A program made the position numbers and the translations under genes. DNA of 64,000 bases, from NCBI RefSeq assembly GCF_011064615.1, contig NZ_JAALJH010000016.1, positions 1 to 64,000 of the forward strand, written 5' to 3'. This document shows positions 1-9,190 of the stretch, in pieces. Numbering within the stretch: position 1 is the stretch's first letter; the number at the start of each line of letters is the position of its first letter. The notes under the pieces are model-generated. The model was not told where the DNA came from, made no database searches, and saw only the letters and a list, made by a program, of their open reading frames with translations. Source of the stretch: Aquisphaera insulae (GTDB lineage Bacteria; Planctomycetota; Planctomycetia; Isosphaerales; Isosphaeraceae).

Positions 1-79
1 CGTCCGCCCAGGAGGGTCAACGCCTACCCAGGGATGGCGCAACAAAACGGCGATCGTTCCTGGACCTCGATGAGCACGG

Positions 80-679
80 TCAAGACCAACTTTCCAACAT
101 CCCAGCCTCGCCCTCCCGGGGGGATTGGGTACGCGAGTCCTTCGGGAGGGCGAGGCTCAGGCCGAGCCCCGGGCGGGCCGCCGGATCGTCCGCAAGGCTC
201 TTCGGCAGGGCAGACCATGTGGCCAGGTTCGATTCCAGAGTTGCGTCGTCGTCGGGCAAGCGCGACGGAGCGAACTTGCATCGATCGGCCGCTTGCAGCA
301 GGAGGGCCAGGCTTTCCATCCGCTCGGTTCCCAGGGCTTCGCGCAGCCGATCATCCTGGCCGATCTCCTCCGTCGTCCGTGCCCGGAACTGGGGGCCGAA
401 GCGGGCCGCGAGGGTCTCGCGGACGCGATGGGCGAGGACCGCGACCTGCCCGGCAGGAGACTCGTCGAACGCGGCGGCGGCCTCGATGCCCAGACCGCTC
501 CTTGTTCCCCGGGTGCGACGGCGGAAGACCCAGGTCCCGACGAAGGCGACGGCGAGCAACACGACCGCGAAGGCGGTCAGCTCGGGCAGGCCGATGGCGG
601 GCTCGATCAGGAGCTCCGGCCCGAGGTTAGGACGCGGCGGGACCAGGGCCTTCGCGGGGGGCGATTCGTCCGGGTTCAC
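80..679 (-). CDS. small single-pass membrane protein next to DUF58 (DUF4381-like)
   Basis: 199 residues. One membrane helix lies at about residues 32-52, after a Pro-rich N-terminus and before an Arg-rich stop-transfer stretch (RRRTRGTR). The rest is a soluble, probably cytoplasmic helical region followed by a Pro/Ser-rich tail. The start is GTG and overlaps the TGA stop of the DUF58 gene as GTGA, so the two are translationally coupled. This position and shape match the small DUF4381-type membrane proteins of BatA/MoxR-like clusters (MoxR ATPase, DUF58, VWA proteins), which are thought to act in envelope protein maturation; the assignment rests on context. No further gene can be read in the remaining 79 bases of the window on this side. 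Confidence 0.7.
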   Translation of the reverse strand: MNPDESPPAKALVPPRPNLGPELLIEPAIGLPELTAFAVVLLAVAFVGTWVFRRRTRGTRSGLGIEAAAAFDESPAGQVAVLAHRVRETLAARFGPQFRARTTEEIGQDDRLREALGTERMESLALLLQAADRCKFAPSRLPDDDATLESNLATWSALPKSLADDPAARPGLGLSLALPKDSRTQSPREGEAGMLESWS

Positions 680-1608
680 GACGGGCCTCGCCGCGCCGAG
701 CGCCGGGAGAACAGCTCGATGAGGCCGCGGATCGGGTCGACCTCGGTGGAGAGCGTGAAGCCGTCGACCCCGGCGCTACCGCACCAGCGGGGGAACGATT
801 GTTTTCGCTCCGCGGCCGCTCGGGAATAGACGGCCCGCTGCCGCTTCGACGACGAATCGACGAGCAATCGCTGGCCGGTTTCCGCGTCCTCCAGCGAGAG
901 GAGCCCGGCGGCGGGGAGCTCCTCCTCGAGCGGGTGGACGATCCGGATCGCGATCGTATCGTGGCGGCGGGCCGCGCGTCGCCACAGATTGATCGGCTCT
1001 TCGGACTGGAAGTCGCCCAGGACGACGATCAGGGCCCGCCTCGCCGTCCGCCGGACGCGGGAGAGCCCGACCGCGAGCTGGGTCTTCGCGGAGGACGTCG
1101 GCGTGGCGACGAGCGCCCGGACGATCTGCGAGAGGTGGCGGATCCCGCCGTTGGGAAGGAGCTCGATCTCGATCCGGTCGCTGACCATCGCCAGGCCCAC
1201 GCGATCGCCGTTGTAGATCGCCGCCGTGGCCAGGAGCGCCGCGGCCTGCGCCCCGCGGTCGGCCTTGGTCCGTCCCTCGGGGCCGAATCGCATGCTGGCG
1301 GAGACGTCCAGCACGAGCCAGACCGTCAGCGACCGCTCCTCGACGAACCGCCGGACGAACGGCCGACCCTGACGGGCGGTGACGTTCCAGTCCAGATGCC
1401 GCACGTCGTCGCCCGGCTCGTAGGCGCGGAGCTCCGCGAAGGTCAGCCCGATGCCGGGCCTCGCGCCATGGTAGGCGCCGGCAAGCTGCGCCACGGCCTC
1501 CGGCCGCACTCGGTAGCGCAACCGCCGGGCGCGGCGGACGATCTGGGCGGCGTCCACCGCCGGTTTGGCGGCCTCGTTCGGCTTCTTTCGTCGGAAGGGC
1601 CAGATCAT
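676..1608 (-). CDS. DUF58 domain protein (VWA-like, BatA/MoxR cluster)
   Basis: 310 residues. The DUF58 signature YEPGDDVRHLDWNVTAR sits at about residues 63-79, and a MIDAS-like metal-site motif DVSASM at about 101-106, as in VWA-type folds. DUF58 proteins are partners of MoxR AAA ATPases, which are not inside this window and may lie beyond its left edge. There is no signal peptide or clear membrane helix, so it is probably cytoplasmic. It starts 11 bases after the stop of the upstream GH57 gene on the same strand and overlaps the next small membrane protein gene, so it is at least the first of a coupled pair. Family assignment is firm; the cellular role is inferred. Confidence 0.9.
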   Translation of the reverse strand: MIWPFRRKKPNEAAKPAVDAAQIVRRARRLRYRVRPEAVAQLAGAYHGARPGIGLTFAELRAYEPGDDVRHLDWNVTARQGRPFVRRFVEERSLTVWLVLDVSASMRFGPEGRTKADRGAQAAALLATAAIYNGDRVGLAMVSDRIEIELLPNGGIRHLSQIVRALVATPTSSAKTQLAVGLSRVRRTARRALIVVLGDFQSEEPINLWRRAARRHDTIAIRIVHPLEEELPAAGLLSLEDAETGQRLLVDSSSKRQRAVYSRAAAERKQSFPRWCGSAGVDGFTLSTEVDPIRGLIELFSRRSARRGPS

Positions 1609-1619
1609 GGAGGACGAGT

Positions 1620-3830
1620 CTACACGCCGGCCAGGGTCGAGTCACGCACGGGGAGGTCCTTGGCCGCGGGGGCCGGGCGGCAGGTCCCGACATTCATCCG
1701 GATGAGGACCTCCCATCGACCCTCGTCGTCGGCGGTGACGTGCCAGTGGGGGATCACGGCCGAGGATTGATAGACCCCCTCGAAGCCCGCCTCGCTCTGA
1801 CTCACGGTCTCCACCGCATGGCACCAGAGGCCGCCCGGCCGCGACCAGCTCAGGCCGACCGAAAGGTCGAGCCACTCGTCGGAGAGCGAGATCCCCTCGG
1901 CGTGCGCCAGGTCGAGCCGGGCGTCGAGCATCCCGAGCCGTGCACCGCGGAGGTCCGCGAAATAGCGGTCGTCGGCATGGCCGGCCATCGCGGCCAGGTT
2001 CAACTCGACGGCAAAATGCAGGCAGGCATCCCGGGGGATCTCGGAGAGCTCGTACCGAACATCGAGGATCGGAGACCCGGCGCTCATCTCGACCGTCTTG
2101 CGGATCCGGACGTCGCGGCCCTCGGCGTGGCCCGGACGCTCCATGATCAGGACCACTCGCTTGCCGTCCCGCTGGACCCTGGACAGGTATGTTCCCGTCG
2201 CGAAGTCCCCGCGCTCCACGTCGCGGCAGGCGACCAGCTCGTCGAGCGTGACATCCACGGGATAGAAGTGATCCACGAGTGCCTTGCGCGGGTACGTGTC
2301 GTACATGAGCAGGCGGTCAAGCCCTTCCTGCTTCAGGACGACCCGGTCGTGGATGCTCGCGGGGGATTCGCCGTGGGCCTCGCCGTCGCGGGCGGTCGTC
2401 CCGCGGTGGATCGCCTCCAGGATGGCGTGGTGGTACGCCTCGGGCCGCCGCTCGAGCGTGGCCAGCACGTTCACGCCGGCACGCCGGGCGTCGAGCTCGT
2501 AGAGGTGGCCCCCGAGCGCGGGGCGGACCATCGCCACCAGGCTCTCATTCTCCAGCTTCACCTCTTGGCGGGCGTCGAGGTTGAAATCGGCGACCTCCAG
2601 CGAGACCCGCGGGCCGTCCGCCCCGGCGGCCTCATCCAGGGCGTTGTGGGCGGCGATCAGGGACCGGTAGATGGCGTTCCTGAGGTGCGGGAGATAGAGC
2701 CCGCCGAAGGCGCCGTGCCAGTAGGGGCAGTTGCACTGGCCGCGGTAGAGCTCGCGGCGGGCGACGTCCAGGTAGTCCGGATCGGCGGAGCCGGCCGCCT
2801 CGAGCTCACGAAGGCGGCGGGAGATGCCGAGCATCCGCGCGTACATCTCGTCGCTCTCCGGGTATCTCGACTTGAAGTTCCGCCAGTAGCCCCCCGCGCG
2901 GAAGAAGGGACGGGCCACGCCCTCGATCGGCCCCGCCTCGAGCTGCTTGCTCGCCTTCAGGTAGTCCTCGTGCATGGCCGGGGGCAGGACCCACTCGGTC
3001 ATCTCGCGATACGAGCCGTCCGGGATGTAGACCTTCCCCAGCGGGATCGTGGAGTCCACCGCGCGGCCGAAGGTGGTGGCCTCCAGCCAGTCGCGATTCC
3101 CCAGGATCATGTCGCAGAAGCGATTCAGCCAGCCGTTGCGGTAGACGTGGTCATACGTGTTCGGCCAGCAGCCGAACTTCTCGCCGTCGTCCGCGAAGAC
3201 CACCGTGGAGCCCGGCCGCCGCTCGCCAAGGCGGCGGAGGAATTCATAGGTGGCGTGCGGCTCCTGGAACGGGATCGTGTAGCGGAGCGTCTCCGAGCCG
3301 GGGAAGACCTTGAGGAGCCGGCCCTCGTCCTCGGTGAGGTAATAGCCGAAGAGGTCGTCGCCGGAGATGCCCGCCCGCTGGAAGTGGAAATCGTCCAGGA
3401 TCGTGTACTCGATGCCTGCCTCGGAGATGGCCGAGACGAGGTGTTGCTCCCAGACTCGCTCCGGCACCCACATGCCCCGGATCCGGGTCGGGAAGATCTC
3501 CTCGAGATACGCCGAGTAGTCGCGGATCTGCCCCACGCGGTCACGGTGGGGGATCATCGTCATGATCGGCTCGTAGAAGCCGCCGCCGAGGATCTCCACC
3601 CGGCCGGCCTCGACGAGCGCGCGGATCCGGGAGATGTACTCGGGCCGCCGGTCCACCAGCCATTCCATGAGCGGCCCGGAGGTGTGGAGCGCGAAGGGGA
3701 TCTCGGGATAGCCTTCCAGCACCTCCAGGAAGGGGAGGTAGCTCTCCTTGTAGGCGGCCTCGAACACCCCGTCGAAGTTCCCCACCGGCTGGTGGTTGTG
3801 CAGGGTGAGGATCAGTCGGACCGTGGACAT
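1620..3830 (-). CDS. GH57 4-alpha-glucanotransferase / alpha-amylase (DUF1925/DUF1926 type)
   Basis: 736 residues from the ATG at 3830 (MSTVRLILTLHNHQP). The reading frame stays open further upstream, but that part has no family resemblance. GH57 motifs appear in order: HNHQP at 11-15, GGGFYEP at 82-88, MWVPERVWE with the predicted nucleophile E124, and FADDGEKFG with the predicted acid/base at D214 or D215. This spacing closely matches Thermococcus 4-alpha-glucanotransferase (E123/D214). A later WHGAFGGLYLPH motif and a long beta-rich C-terminal half fit the DUF1925/DUF1926 domains. The enzyme should act on alpha-1,4-glucans such as glycogen or maltodextrin in the cytoplasm, as no signal peptide is present. 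Substrate and transferase versus hydrolase activity cannot be read from sequence. Confidence 0.92.
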   Translation of the reverse strand: MSTVRLILTLHNHQPVGNFDGVFEAAYKESYLPFLEVLEGYPEIPFALHTSGPLMEWLVDRRPEYISRIRALVEAGRVEILGGGFYEPIMTMIPHRDRVGQIRDYSAYLEEIFPTRIRGMWVPERVWEQHLVSAISEAGIEYTILDDFHFQRAGISGDDLFGYYLTEDEGRLLKVFPGSETLRYTIPFQEPHATYEFLRRLGERRPGSTVVFADDGEKFGCWPNTYDHVYRNGWLNRFCDMILGNRDWLEATTFGRAVDSTIPLGKVYIPDGSYREMTEWVLPPAMHEDYLKASKQLEAGPIEGVARPFFRAGGYWRNFKSRYPESDEMYARMLGISRRLRELEAAGSADPDYLDVARRELYRGQCNCPYWHGAFGGLYLPHLRNAIYRSLIAAHNALDEAAGADGPRVSLEVADFNLDARQEVKLENESLVAMVRPALGGHLYELDARRAGVNVLATLERRPEAYHHAILEAIHRGTTARDGEAHGESPASIHDRVVLKQEGLDRLLMYDTYPRKALVDHFYPVDVTLDELVACRDVERGDFATGTYLSRVQRDGKRVVLIMERPGHAEGRDVRIRKTVEMSAGSPILDVRYELSEIPRDACLHFAVELNLAAMAGHADDRYFADLRGARLGMLDARLDLAHAEGISLSDEWLDLSVGLSWSRPGGLWCHAVETVSQSEAGFEGVYQSSAVIPHWHVTADDEGRWEVLIRMNVGTCRPAPAAKDLPVRDSTLAGV

Positions 3831-4125
3831 AAGCTGCCTCGCGTGGTGCCTCTGGCCGGGCCGCGGGTGCGGGTGGCGAGGAACGAAACGGGCGTGATCC
3901 CCCGGCATGGCCGCCATCGCCGGACGAGCTGACCGGTTCGCCGGGATCCGCATCCGTCCCATTCTGTCGGATTGCGGGCGTCGGCGCAAGGCCGCTTTGA
4001 CGCCGGACGCGGGATGAGGTTCGACCGGAGGGGCTGGGTAAAAACACCCGATCGGGCAATTGATTGGGGATGAGTCCCGGCTGACAATGACCGTCGGCCG
4101 CCTCATGGTTACGGAGATCCCCGCG

Positions 4126-4533
4126 ATGCGACGCTGGAAGCCGCGATTGACGGTCGGGATGAGCCTGATCTTGGTGGCGGTCGTCGGAATCGGTGTGGGA
4201 CTATCCGTGATCGCGGCCCGACGTCGTGAGGCGTTCCGACAAAGGGCGAGGCAGCACGCCGAGGAGATCTTTGGGATCGAGGACGAGATCGCCCCTGATC
4301 CGGACTGGGAAGACGAATGGCTCCTGAACGATACCGATCGTAAGCCAGTCCGGCGGAAGTTCCACCCCCCGGGATGGGCCCCGGCCGCGCCCGACGATTC
4401 CCCCGAGATCAAGAGCTGGCGCGCGAGCCAGAAGCGTCGACTCGATTACCACGAGGAGCTGAGGAAGAAGTACGAACGCGCGGCCCTCTACCCTCTACTC
4501 CCGGTGTCGGCCGATCCACCCGCCCAGGGATAG
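4126..4533 (+). CDS. small membrane-anchored protein, function unknown
   Basis: 135 residues from the ATG at 4126, which has GGAG a few bases upstream; the frame could open earlier, at 4060. A basic N-terminus (MRRWKPRLTV) leads into one hydrophobic helix at about residues 11-31, then a charged cytoplasmic or periplasmic helical region rich in Arg, Glu and Trp. Short proteins of this style (MRR...RLTV..MSLILVAVV) recur in Isosphaeraceae genomes, but I know no function. The gene is divergent from the GH57 gene upstream and convergent with the channel-like gene downstream. Confidence 0.65.
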   Translation: MRRWKPRLTVGMSLILVAVVGIGVGLSVIAARRREAFRQRARQHAEEIFGIEDEIAPDPDWEDEWLLNDTDRKPVRRKFHPPGWAPAAPDDSPEIKSWRASQKRRLDYHEELRKKYERAALYPLLPVSADPPAQG

Positions 4534-4567
4534 GTCGGACGGTCGGGTGGCGTCGATCGCGACAGGA

Positions 4568-5290
4568 TCAGCCCGAACCCTTCCCTCCCGGCGGCTCGAC
4601 CTCGCCGGCCACCTGGATCCCGACGAGCCGGGCGATGACCACGGCCAGGTAGATCTGGCCAATCATCGCCTCGAGGGAGGCGATGTTGCGGGCGAACTCG
4701 GTGGCCGGCGCGACGGCGGAGAAGCCGGAGCCGGAGAGGATCCCGAAGCTCATGACGAACAGGTGGAGGAATTCCGCCGCTCGCGACCTGGCGTCCGTCC
4801 ACGTGAAGATGGTGCCGTCGGGCGAGGCGAACGATCCGGGCAGGGCGATCTCGAGGACGCTGAAGGCGAAGGCCGCGATCATGCCGATCAGCAGGTAGAC
4901 GCAAAGCGCCGCGCCCAGGGTTTCTTCCGTCACCGATCGGCTCCGGAAGACGACGCCCAGGATCGTGATCACGACGTAGATCAGCGTCACCAGCCAGACG
5001 AGACTCTGGAGGAACACCAGCCACTTCAAATCGAAGTAGAGGGCGAGGCGGCCGACCAGGAAGTCGGCCACGGCCAGGACCAGCCCGAGCACGATCGCCG
5101 ATCGCTCGGGGCGAGCCGCGTAGAGGCTCGCCACGAGGACCGCCCCGGTGGAAATCGAGAGGATGGCGAGATTACCCAGTCCGCCGACGATCGCCGGCGT
5201 CACCAGGAACAGGACGACGATCGCGAGGAAGAGGATCCCGAATTTACCGATGGTGGCGTGCAGCCGACGGAACAAGTCCAGGAACCGCAT
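4568..5290 (-). CDS. two-pore-domain-type ion channel family protein with altered selectivity filter
   Basis: 240 residues from the ATG at 5290; an upstream extension is in frame but unlikely. About six hydrophobic helices are visible (roughly 18-35, 41-57, 64-81, 93-114, 125-149 and 204-226), with a pore-loop-like stretch at about 178-195 before the last helix. The final helix and its lead-in (PATEFARNIASLEAMIGQIY) strongly resemble the pore domain of bacterial Ion_trans_2 channels, where TVGYGD is expected just upstream. Here the aligned residues are GSGFSA, so the GYG triplet is GFS. The family call is good, but potassium selectivity is doubtful. The gene stands alone, convergent with the small gene before it. 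Confidence 0.8.
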   Translation of the reverse strand: MRFLDLFRRLHATIGKFGILFLAIVVLFLVTPAIVGGLGNLAILSISTGAVLVASLYAARPERSAIVLGLVLAVADFLVGRLALYFDLKWLVFLQSLVWLVTLIYVVITILGVVFRSRSVTEETLGAALCVYLLIGMIAAFAFSVLEIALPGSFASPDGTIFTWTDARSRAAEFLHLFVMSFGILSGSGFSAVAPATEFARNIASLEAMIGQIYLAVVIARLVGIQVAGEVEPPGGKGSG

Positions 5291-5420
5291 CAAGGACTCC
5301 GCAGGACGGGGCGGCGAACGATCGAAGACCTCGTGGCGCCCACGTCCCGGGGCCATTCGACAGTTCGCCGCTCAATGCAACTCATGGCCGAGGTCGCCTC
5401 GCCGAAGACGGGGGCGCCGA

Positions 5421-7091
5421 TCACTTCGCGAAGCTCAGGCCCGGGTCGCTCGGCCCGTCGCCCGCGATCCGGAAGGTCATGTGCGACGGGTCGGTCCAGC
5501 TCACTCGGCCGACGAGCGCCGGGCCCTTGTCCTGGGTCAGGGTCAGGATTCCCGAACCGAAGGTGGACTGGCCGGAGAAGGCCCGTGTCTGTCCTCCCTT
5601 CGCCACGTTCCAGGTGAACGGGCCGCCATCCTTGACGTCGAGGGAGATCGTCGTGTCCGGAACGGGCTGGGCCGTCCACGTCCCGACGATCGTCGCGCCG
5701 GCCGGCGGAGCCTCCGGCGGGGTTGCGGACGGGGCGGCCGTCGAGTTCGCCGGCGCCGGAGTCGGCGACAACAGGGCCACGAGCTTCGCGGACAGGGCAT
5801 CGTCGGGCTTGAGCTTGACCACCTGGCGGAGCATGTTCACGGCCGCGTCGGTGAACCCCTGGGTCAAGTAATGATAGGCGAGGACGAAGCGGTCCGAGGC
5901 CGAGCCCGGGGCGGCCTTGCAGGCGGCCTCCAGGGCGCGAAGCTGGGTGGTGTAGACGTCCACGTTGGGATAGAGCCCGACCATCGTGGCCCAGTCCCAT
6001 CCGGGGCCGACCGAGAGCACCGCGTAGAGGGACGCGGCCGCCTCGTCGTAGCGGCCCAGGGCAAACAGACAGACGGCCCGGAACTCGTGGAGGGCCGTGT
6101 CCGATGGCGTCAGCGCCAGGGCCGCGTCGGTCTGCTGGAGTGCCCCGGCATAGTCCCCCTGGCGGAAGGTCTGGCGGGCCGTGTCGAAGGTGGAAACCGA
6201 CTGGCTGGTGACGTCCTGGGCCGCGGGCGGGCTGGTCGTATCGATCGGCTGCGAATAGTCGTAGCCTCCGCCCCCTGCGCCGGCTGCATAGTATGGATCG
6301 GAATAGGGCATGTAGCCCATGCCATATAGGGATGACCCGAAGCCCCAGCCCGGCAGGCCCCAGCCCATGCCCGTGCCCAGGCCCCAGGCCCCCCAGTAGG
6401 GATCGCGCCAGCCCCAGGCCGCCGCGCCATGGCCGTTCCAGTAGCCGTTGACCCAGCCTGAGTGGTAGCCGCCGTACGCGTTGTAGCCATACGGCCGGTA
6501 GCCGTTGTAACCGGCCGCCGCGGAACGTGAGCCCTCGACAGCGGTCCCACGCGGTCCCGATACCGCCGCCATGTTCGATCGACCCACGGCGGCATTCCCG
6601 CCCGGACCCTCGACGCCACCGGCCCGGCCCGCGTCCGTGAACGTCCGCCCCCCCGGCGTGGTCACTCGCACGGCCCCGGCTCCGCGGGCGGCCTCTCCGC
6701 CGGCCGGCCCCTCCGCGGCCCGGCCCGCCCCGGCGTACTGGACGCTCCCGCCTCTGGAACCGGTATAATCGCCGGCCCGGTAGCCGCCGGCCTGGCTGAC
6801 GCCGGAGTACGGGTTGTAGCCGCGGTATCCGCCGCCGGACCGCTCACCGGAGCCGCCGTAGCCCATCGAGCCGCCGCGGTATCCGCCGCCCATGCCGCCC
6901 ATGCCGCCATAGCTGGGGTGGTAGCCGCCGGCCATCCCCCCATAGCCTCCCATGCCTCCGCGGTACCCGCCGCCCATGCCGCCGCCGAAGCCCCGGCCGC
7001 CGCCGCCGAAGCCGCGACCGTGGGCAGATCCGCCGGCGAGGGCCGCACCCAGCGCGATCGTCCCGAGAATCGTCAATCGTCCGCGGTTCAT
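5421..7091 (-). CDS. exported Gly/Tyr-rich protein with TPR-like C-terminal half
   Basis: 556 residues. A signal peptide of about 25 residues is followed by a long low-complexity region (to about residue 280) built from GGG, GGYRGG, MGG and YGG runs with some aromatic residues. From about residue 300 there are helical TPR-like repeats (ARQTFRQGDYAGALQQTDAA, then YDEAAASLYAVLSVGPGWDW), and a small beta-rich domain closes the protein (TIVGTWTAQP...). The start is ATG with AGAGAGG upstream, overlapping the stop of the SnoaL-like gene as ATGA. The Gly-rich part could be a flexible or assembling surface region and the TPR part a protein-binding module; both roles are inferred. No enzymatic motif is seen. 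Confidence 0.8.
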   Translation of the reverse strand: MNRGRLTILGTIALGAALAGGSAHGRGFGGGGRGFGGGMGGGYRGGMGGYGGMAGGYHPSYGGMGGMGGGYRGGSMGYGGSGERSGGGYRGYNPYSGVSQAGGYRAGDYTGSRGGSVQYAGAGRAAEGPAGGEAARGAGAVRVTTPGGRTFTDAGRAGGVEGPGGNAAVGRSNMAAVSGPRGTAVEGSRSAAAGYNGYRPYGYNAYGGYHSGWVNGYWNGHGAAAWGWRDPYWGAWGLGTGMGWGLPGWGFGSSLYGMGYMPYSDPYYAAGAGGGGYDYSQPIDTTSPPAAQDVTSQSVSTFDTARQTFRQGDYAGALQQTDAALALTPSDTALHEFRAVCLFALGRYDEAAASLYAVLSVGPGWDWATMVGLYPNVDVYTTQLRALEAACKAAPGSASDRFVLAYHYLTQGFTDAAVNMLRQVVKLKPDDALSAKLVALLSPTPAPANSTAAPSATPPEAPPAGATIVGTWTAQPVPDTTISLDVKDGGPFTWNVAKGGQTRAFSGQSTFGSGILTLTQDKGPALVGRVSWTDPSHMTFRIAGDGPSDPGLSFAK

Positions 7092-8074
7092 CGGTCACCT
7101 CTCTCGCTGGTGGGGGTCGTCGTTGCCGGCTGGCCGCCGAGGCTCGGGGCAGGGGCGACACGCGTTAACACGGAGCTGATCTCGCCCGCTATGGACTGGC
7201 CCGAGACCACCCGGTCCAGGAGCGTCCATTTCACCATGTCGGGTCGAACGCGCGTCAGGATCCGGGTCGAGGAAGCCGTGGCCCCTTCGGGCCTGACGCC
7301 CCTCTCCTTGACGATCCATTTCTCGCCATCCCGGCTCCAAGTGGCCTCTCCGAATCCCCCTTCGGAATCGAACTCCCAGGAGCGAAACTCGTTGCCGACC
7401 GGATCCCAAGCCACCCGCTGGGTCGCGGTGAGCATGACCTTCCCCTCGCGCCGGACCGTCAGGTCGCGGAGCAAGAAGTTGCCGTCGTCGGACATCCGGC
7501 AGGTCAGCTTCGTCTGCGAGTCCGGCGCGTTGTCGACCCATTCGCCGACCATCCATTCCAGCTCCTTGAGCCGCTCGCGAGGCGGCACGTGTGTATCGGC
7601 CTCCTCGCGGACGTTGGCCATCAGCCAGCGGTCCCCCTGCTTGACGAAGAGGACCGTGTAGAACCGAGAGATCGGCGACCCATTCGTCGGAGTGACGATC
7701 GTCCGGCCCTCCTCCTTCGCCACGGTCGGCGAGAGGAACTGGATCGAGGCGACCTCGATTTTGAGCTTCACACCCTTCTCATTCGCGAAGGTCTCCGCGT
7801 AGCTCCGCTCGATCAGGTCGCGGCCTTGATAGCGGGCGCCGTCGGCCTCTATCGCCTCGGCGTCGGCCGTGTGAAGGGCGGCGACGGCCTTCGCATCACC
7901 CCTGTTGAACTCGCGGACGAACGCCTCATCGACCGCGCGAATGGCGGCCTCCTCATTGGCCGGCGGATTGTCGCCACCGGCGGCCCCGGGCGGGCTCCAG
8001 GCGAGGGCGGCGAATGCCGCCGCGAGCGGCACGAGCCGGATTGGTGACCGACGGCCGGAATGATCGTCTCTCAT
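7088..8074 (-). CDS. exported SnoaL-like (SgcJ/EcaC family) protein
   Basis: 328 residues with an N-terminal signal peptide (hydrophobic core at about residues 13-30). Residues about 41-160 form a SnoaL/NTF2-like cone domain of the SgcJ/EcaC type (IRAVDEAFVREFNRGDAKAV, then DLIERSYAETF). A second beta-rich domain follows with periodic W and E residues (WDPVGNEFRSWEFDSEGGFG). Such fusions are often called oxidoreductases by database transfer, but no redox motif is visible; ligand binding or an enzymatic role is unknown. It is the first gene of a coupled pair with the Gly-rich TPR protein and is divergent from the LysR gene, which makes LysR control plausible. Confidence 0.8.
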   Translation of the reverse strand: MRDDHSGRRSPIRLVPLAAAFAALAWSPPGAAGGDNPPANEEAAIRAVDEAFVREFNRGDAKAVAALHTADAEAIEADGARYQGRDLIERSYAETFANEKGVKLKIEVASIQFLSPTVAKEEGRTIVTPTNGSPISRFYTVLFVKQGDRWLMANVREEADTHVPPRERLKELEWMVGEWVDNAPDSQTKLTCRMSDDGNFLLRDLTVRREGKVMLTATQRVAWDPVGNEFRSWEFDSEGGFGEATWSRDGEKWIVKERGVRPEGATASSTRILTRVRPDMVKWTLLDRVVSGQSIAGEISSVLTRVAPAPSLGGQPATTTPTSERGDR

Positions 8075-8253
8075 GTTGGGGACTCGCCGAGGATCGGAGT
8101 CGAGTTCGCATCGTCGCGACCGGTTGCGACCAGGTGCTGTTGGGTGAATCGATGCGCTTGCGGCGTTCCGTTATACTCAATCGTTGCGGGAATGCCAGGA
8201 ACGCGATTGCGGAGTCGTGAGAGTTATCGAAGCGATGATTCGGGGGAATCGGC

Positions 8254-9168
8254 GTGGAGACGAGGCAGCTTCGTCACGTGCTGGCGCTGATCGAGTTCAG
8301 GAACTTCCACAAGGCCGCGGAGTCGCTCCGGGTGACGCAGCCGGCGCTGACGAAGAGCATCCAGGCCATCGAGCGCGAGCTGGGTGTTCGCCTTTTCGAC
8401 CGTCATGGCAAGACGGTGGTCCCCACCGTCTTCGGCGAGCTGGCGGCGACGGCCGGGCGGCAGGTCGTGGCGGCCATCGACGGGCTGAACCGGGCCATCG
8501 AGGAGTCGAAGTGCCTGGACACGGGCAAGCTGTCGGTTGGCGCCGGCCCCTATGTCGCGGACGTCTGGTTCGGGCCGGTGATCGCCCGCCTCCTTCGCAT
8601 GTACCCGGGCCTCCGGATCAACCTCCACGTCGAGTCGTGGGAGCGGCAGCCCGATGCCCTCCGCGCGGGCCTCATCGAGCTCTTCGTCGCGAGCATCGAG
8701 CACGTGCGCGAACGGTCCGAGTTCCGCGTGCTCGAGTTCCCTCCCGAGCCGGGCATCTGGGTCTGCCGGGCCGGCCATTGCCTGGCTTCCCGGGAGAAGC
8801 CGGGGCGGGCGGCGCTCTTGCCGCACCCCATCGTTGGGCCGCAGCTTCCGGAGACGATTCGGAGCTGGCTCGAGACGGGGACGAAGGACCTCCCGTCGGT
8901 TCTGGCCCGCAAGATCGACACGGCCTCGATGACGATGATCAAGGCGATGATCCGAGATGGGGATGCGGTCTCTCTCCTCCCGCCGGCCAGCGTCCGGGCC
9001 GAGCTCCGGTCCGGCGAGTTCGTGACGCTCGAATTCGACGCCCCGCCGCTCGTCTTCCGCGCCGGCGTTGTCTGGCTGGCCGACCGCAGCCTGTCCCCGG
9101 CCGCGACGGCCTTCGTCCGCGAGCTGCTGGCGGAGGTGGGGTTGGAGCCGGGGGCGTATTCGATATGA
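8254..9168 (+). CDS. LysR family transcriptional regulator
   Basis: 304 residues, normal length for the family. The start is GTG at 8254, preceded by GGGGG. The N-terminal winged helix-turn-helix is clear (LRHVLALIEFRNFHKAAESL, VTQPALTKSIQAIERELG), followed by the LysR substrate-binding domain (about residues 90-295). The effector is unknown. The 179-base gap to the divergent SnoaL-like gene is where an operator would be expected; it holds a TATACT hexamer at 8172-8177 but no good -35 partner. After the stop, a short hairpin (GCGGG/CCCGC, 9172-9189) followed by ATTTT could end transcription just before the convergent sigma-factor gene. Confidence 0.92.
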   Translation: METRQLRHVLALIEFRNFHKAAESLRVTQPALTKSIQAIERELGVRLFDRHGKTVVPTVFGELAATAGRQVVAAIDGLNRAIEESKCLDTGKLSVGAGPYVADVWFGPVIARLLRMYPGLRINLHVESWERQPDALRAGLIELFVASIEHVRERSEFRVLEFPPEPGIWVCRAGHCLASREKPGRAALLPHPIVGPQLPETIRSWLETGTKDLPSVLARKIDTASMTMIKAMIRDGDAVSLLPPASVRAELRSGEFVTLEFDAPPLVFRAGVVWLADRSLSPAATAFVRELLAEVGLEPGAYSI

Positions 9169-9190
9169 ATGGCGGGATCGTCGCCCCGCG

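Noticed and set aside
1-79. possible start of another gene on the minus strand at the window edge
   Set aside because: The only open frame there closes within a few codons, so no gene can be supported.
228-240. GTTCGATTCC, a T-loop-like string
   Set aside because: It lies inside the coding sequence at 80-679 and no tRNA cloverleaf can be drawn around it.
8172-8177. TATACT as a -10 box for the LysR gene
   Set aside because: No acceptable -35 hexamer lies at the right distance, so it is noted in the gene entry only.
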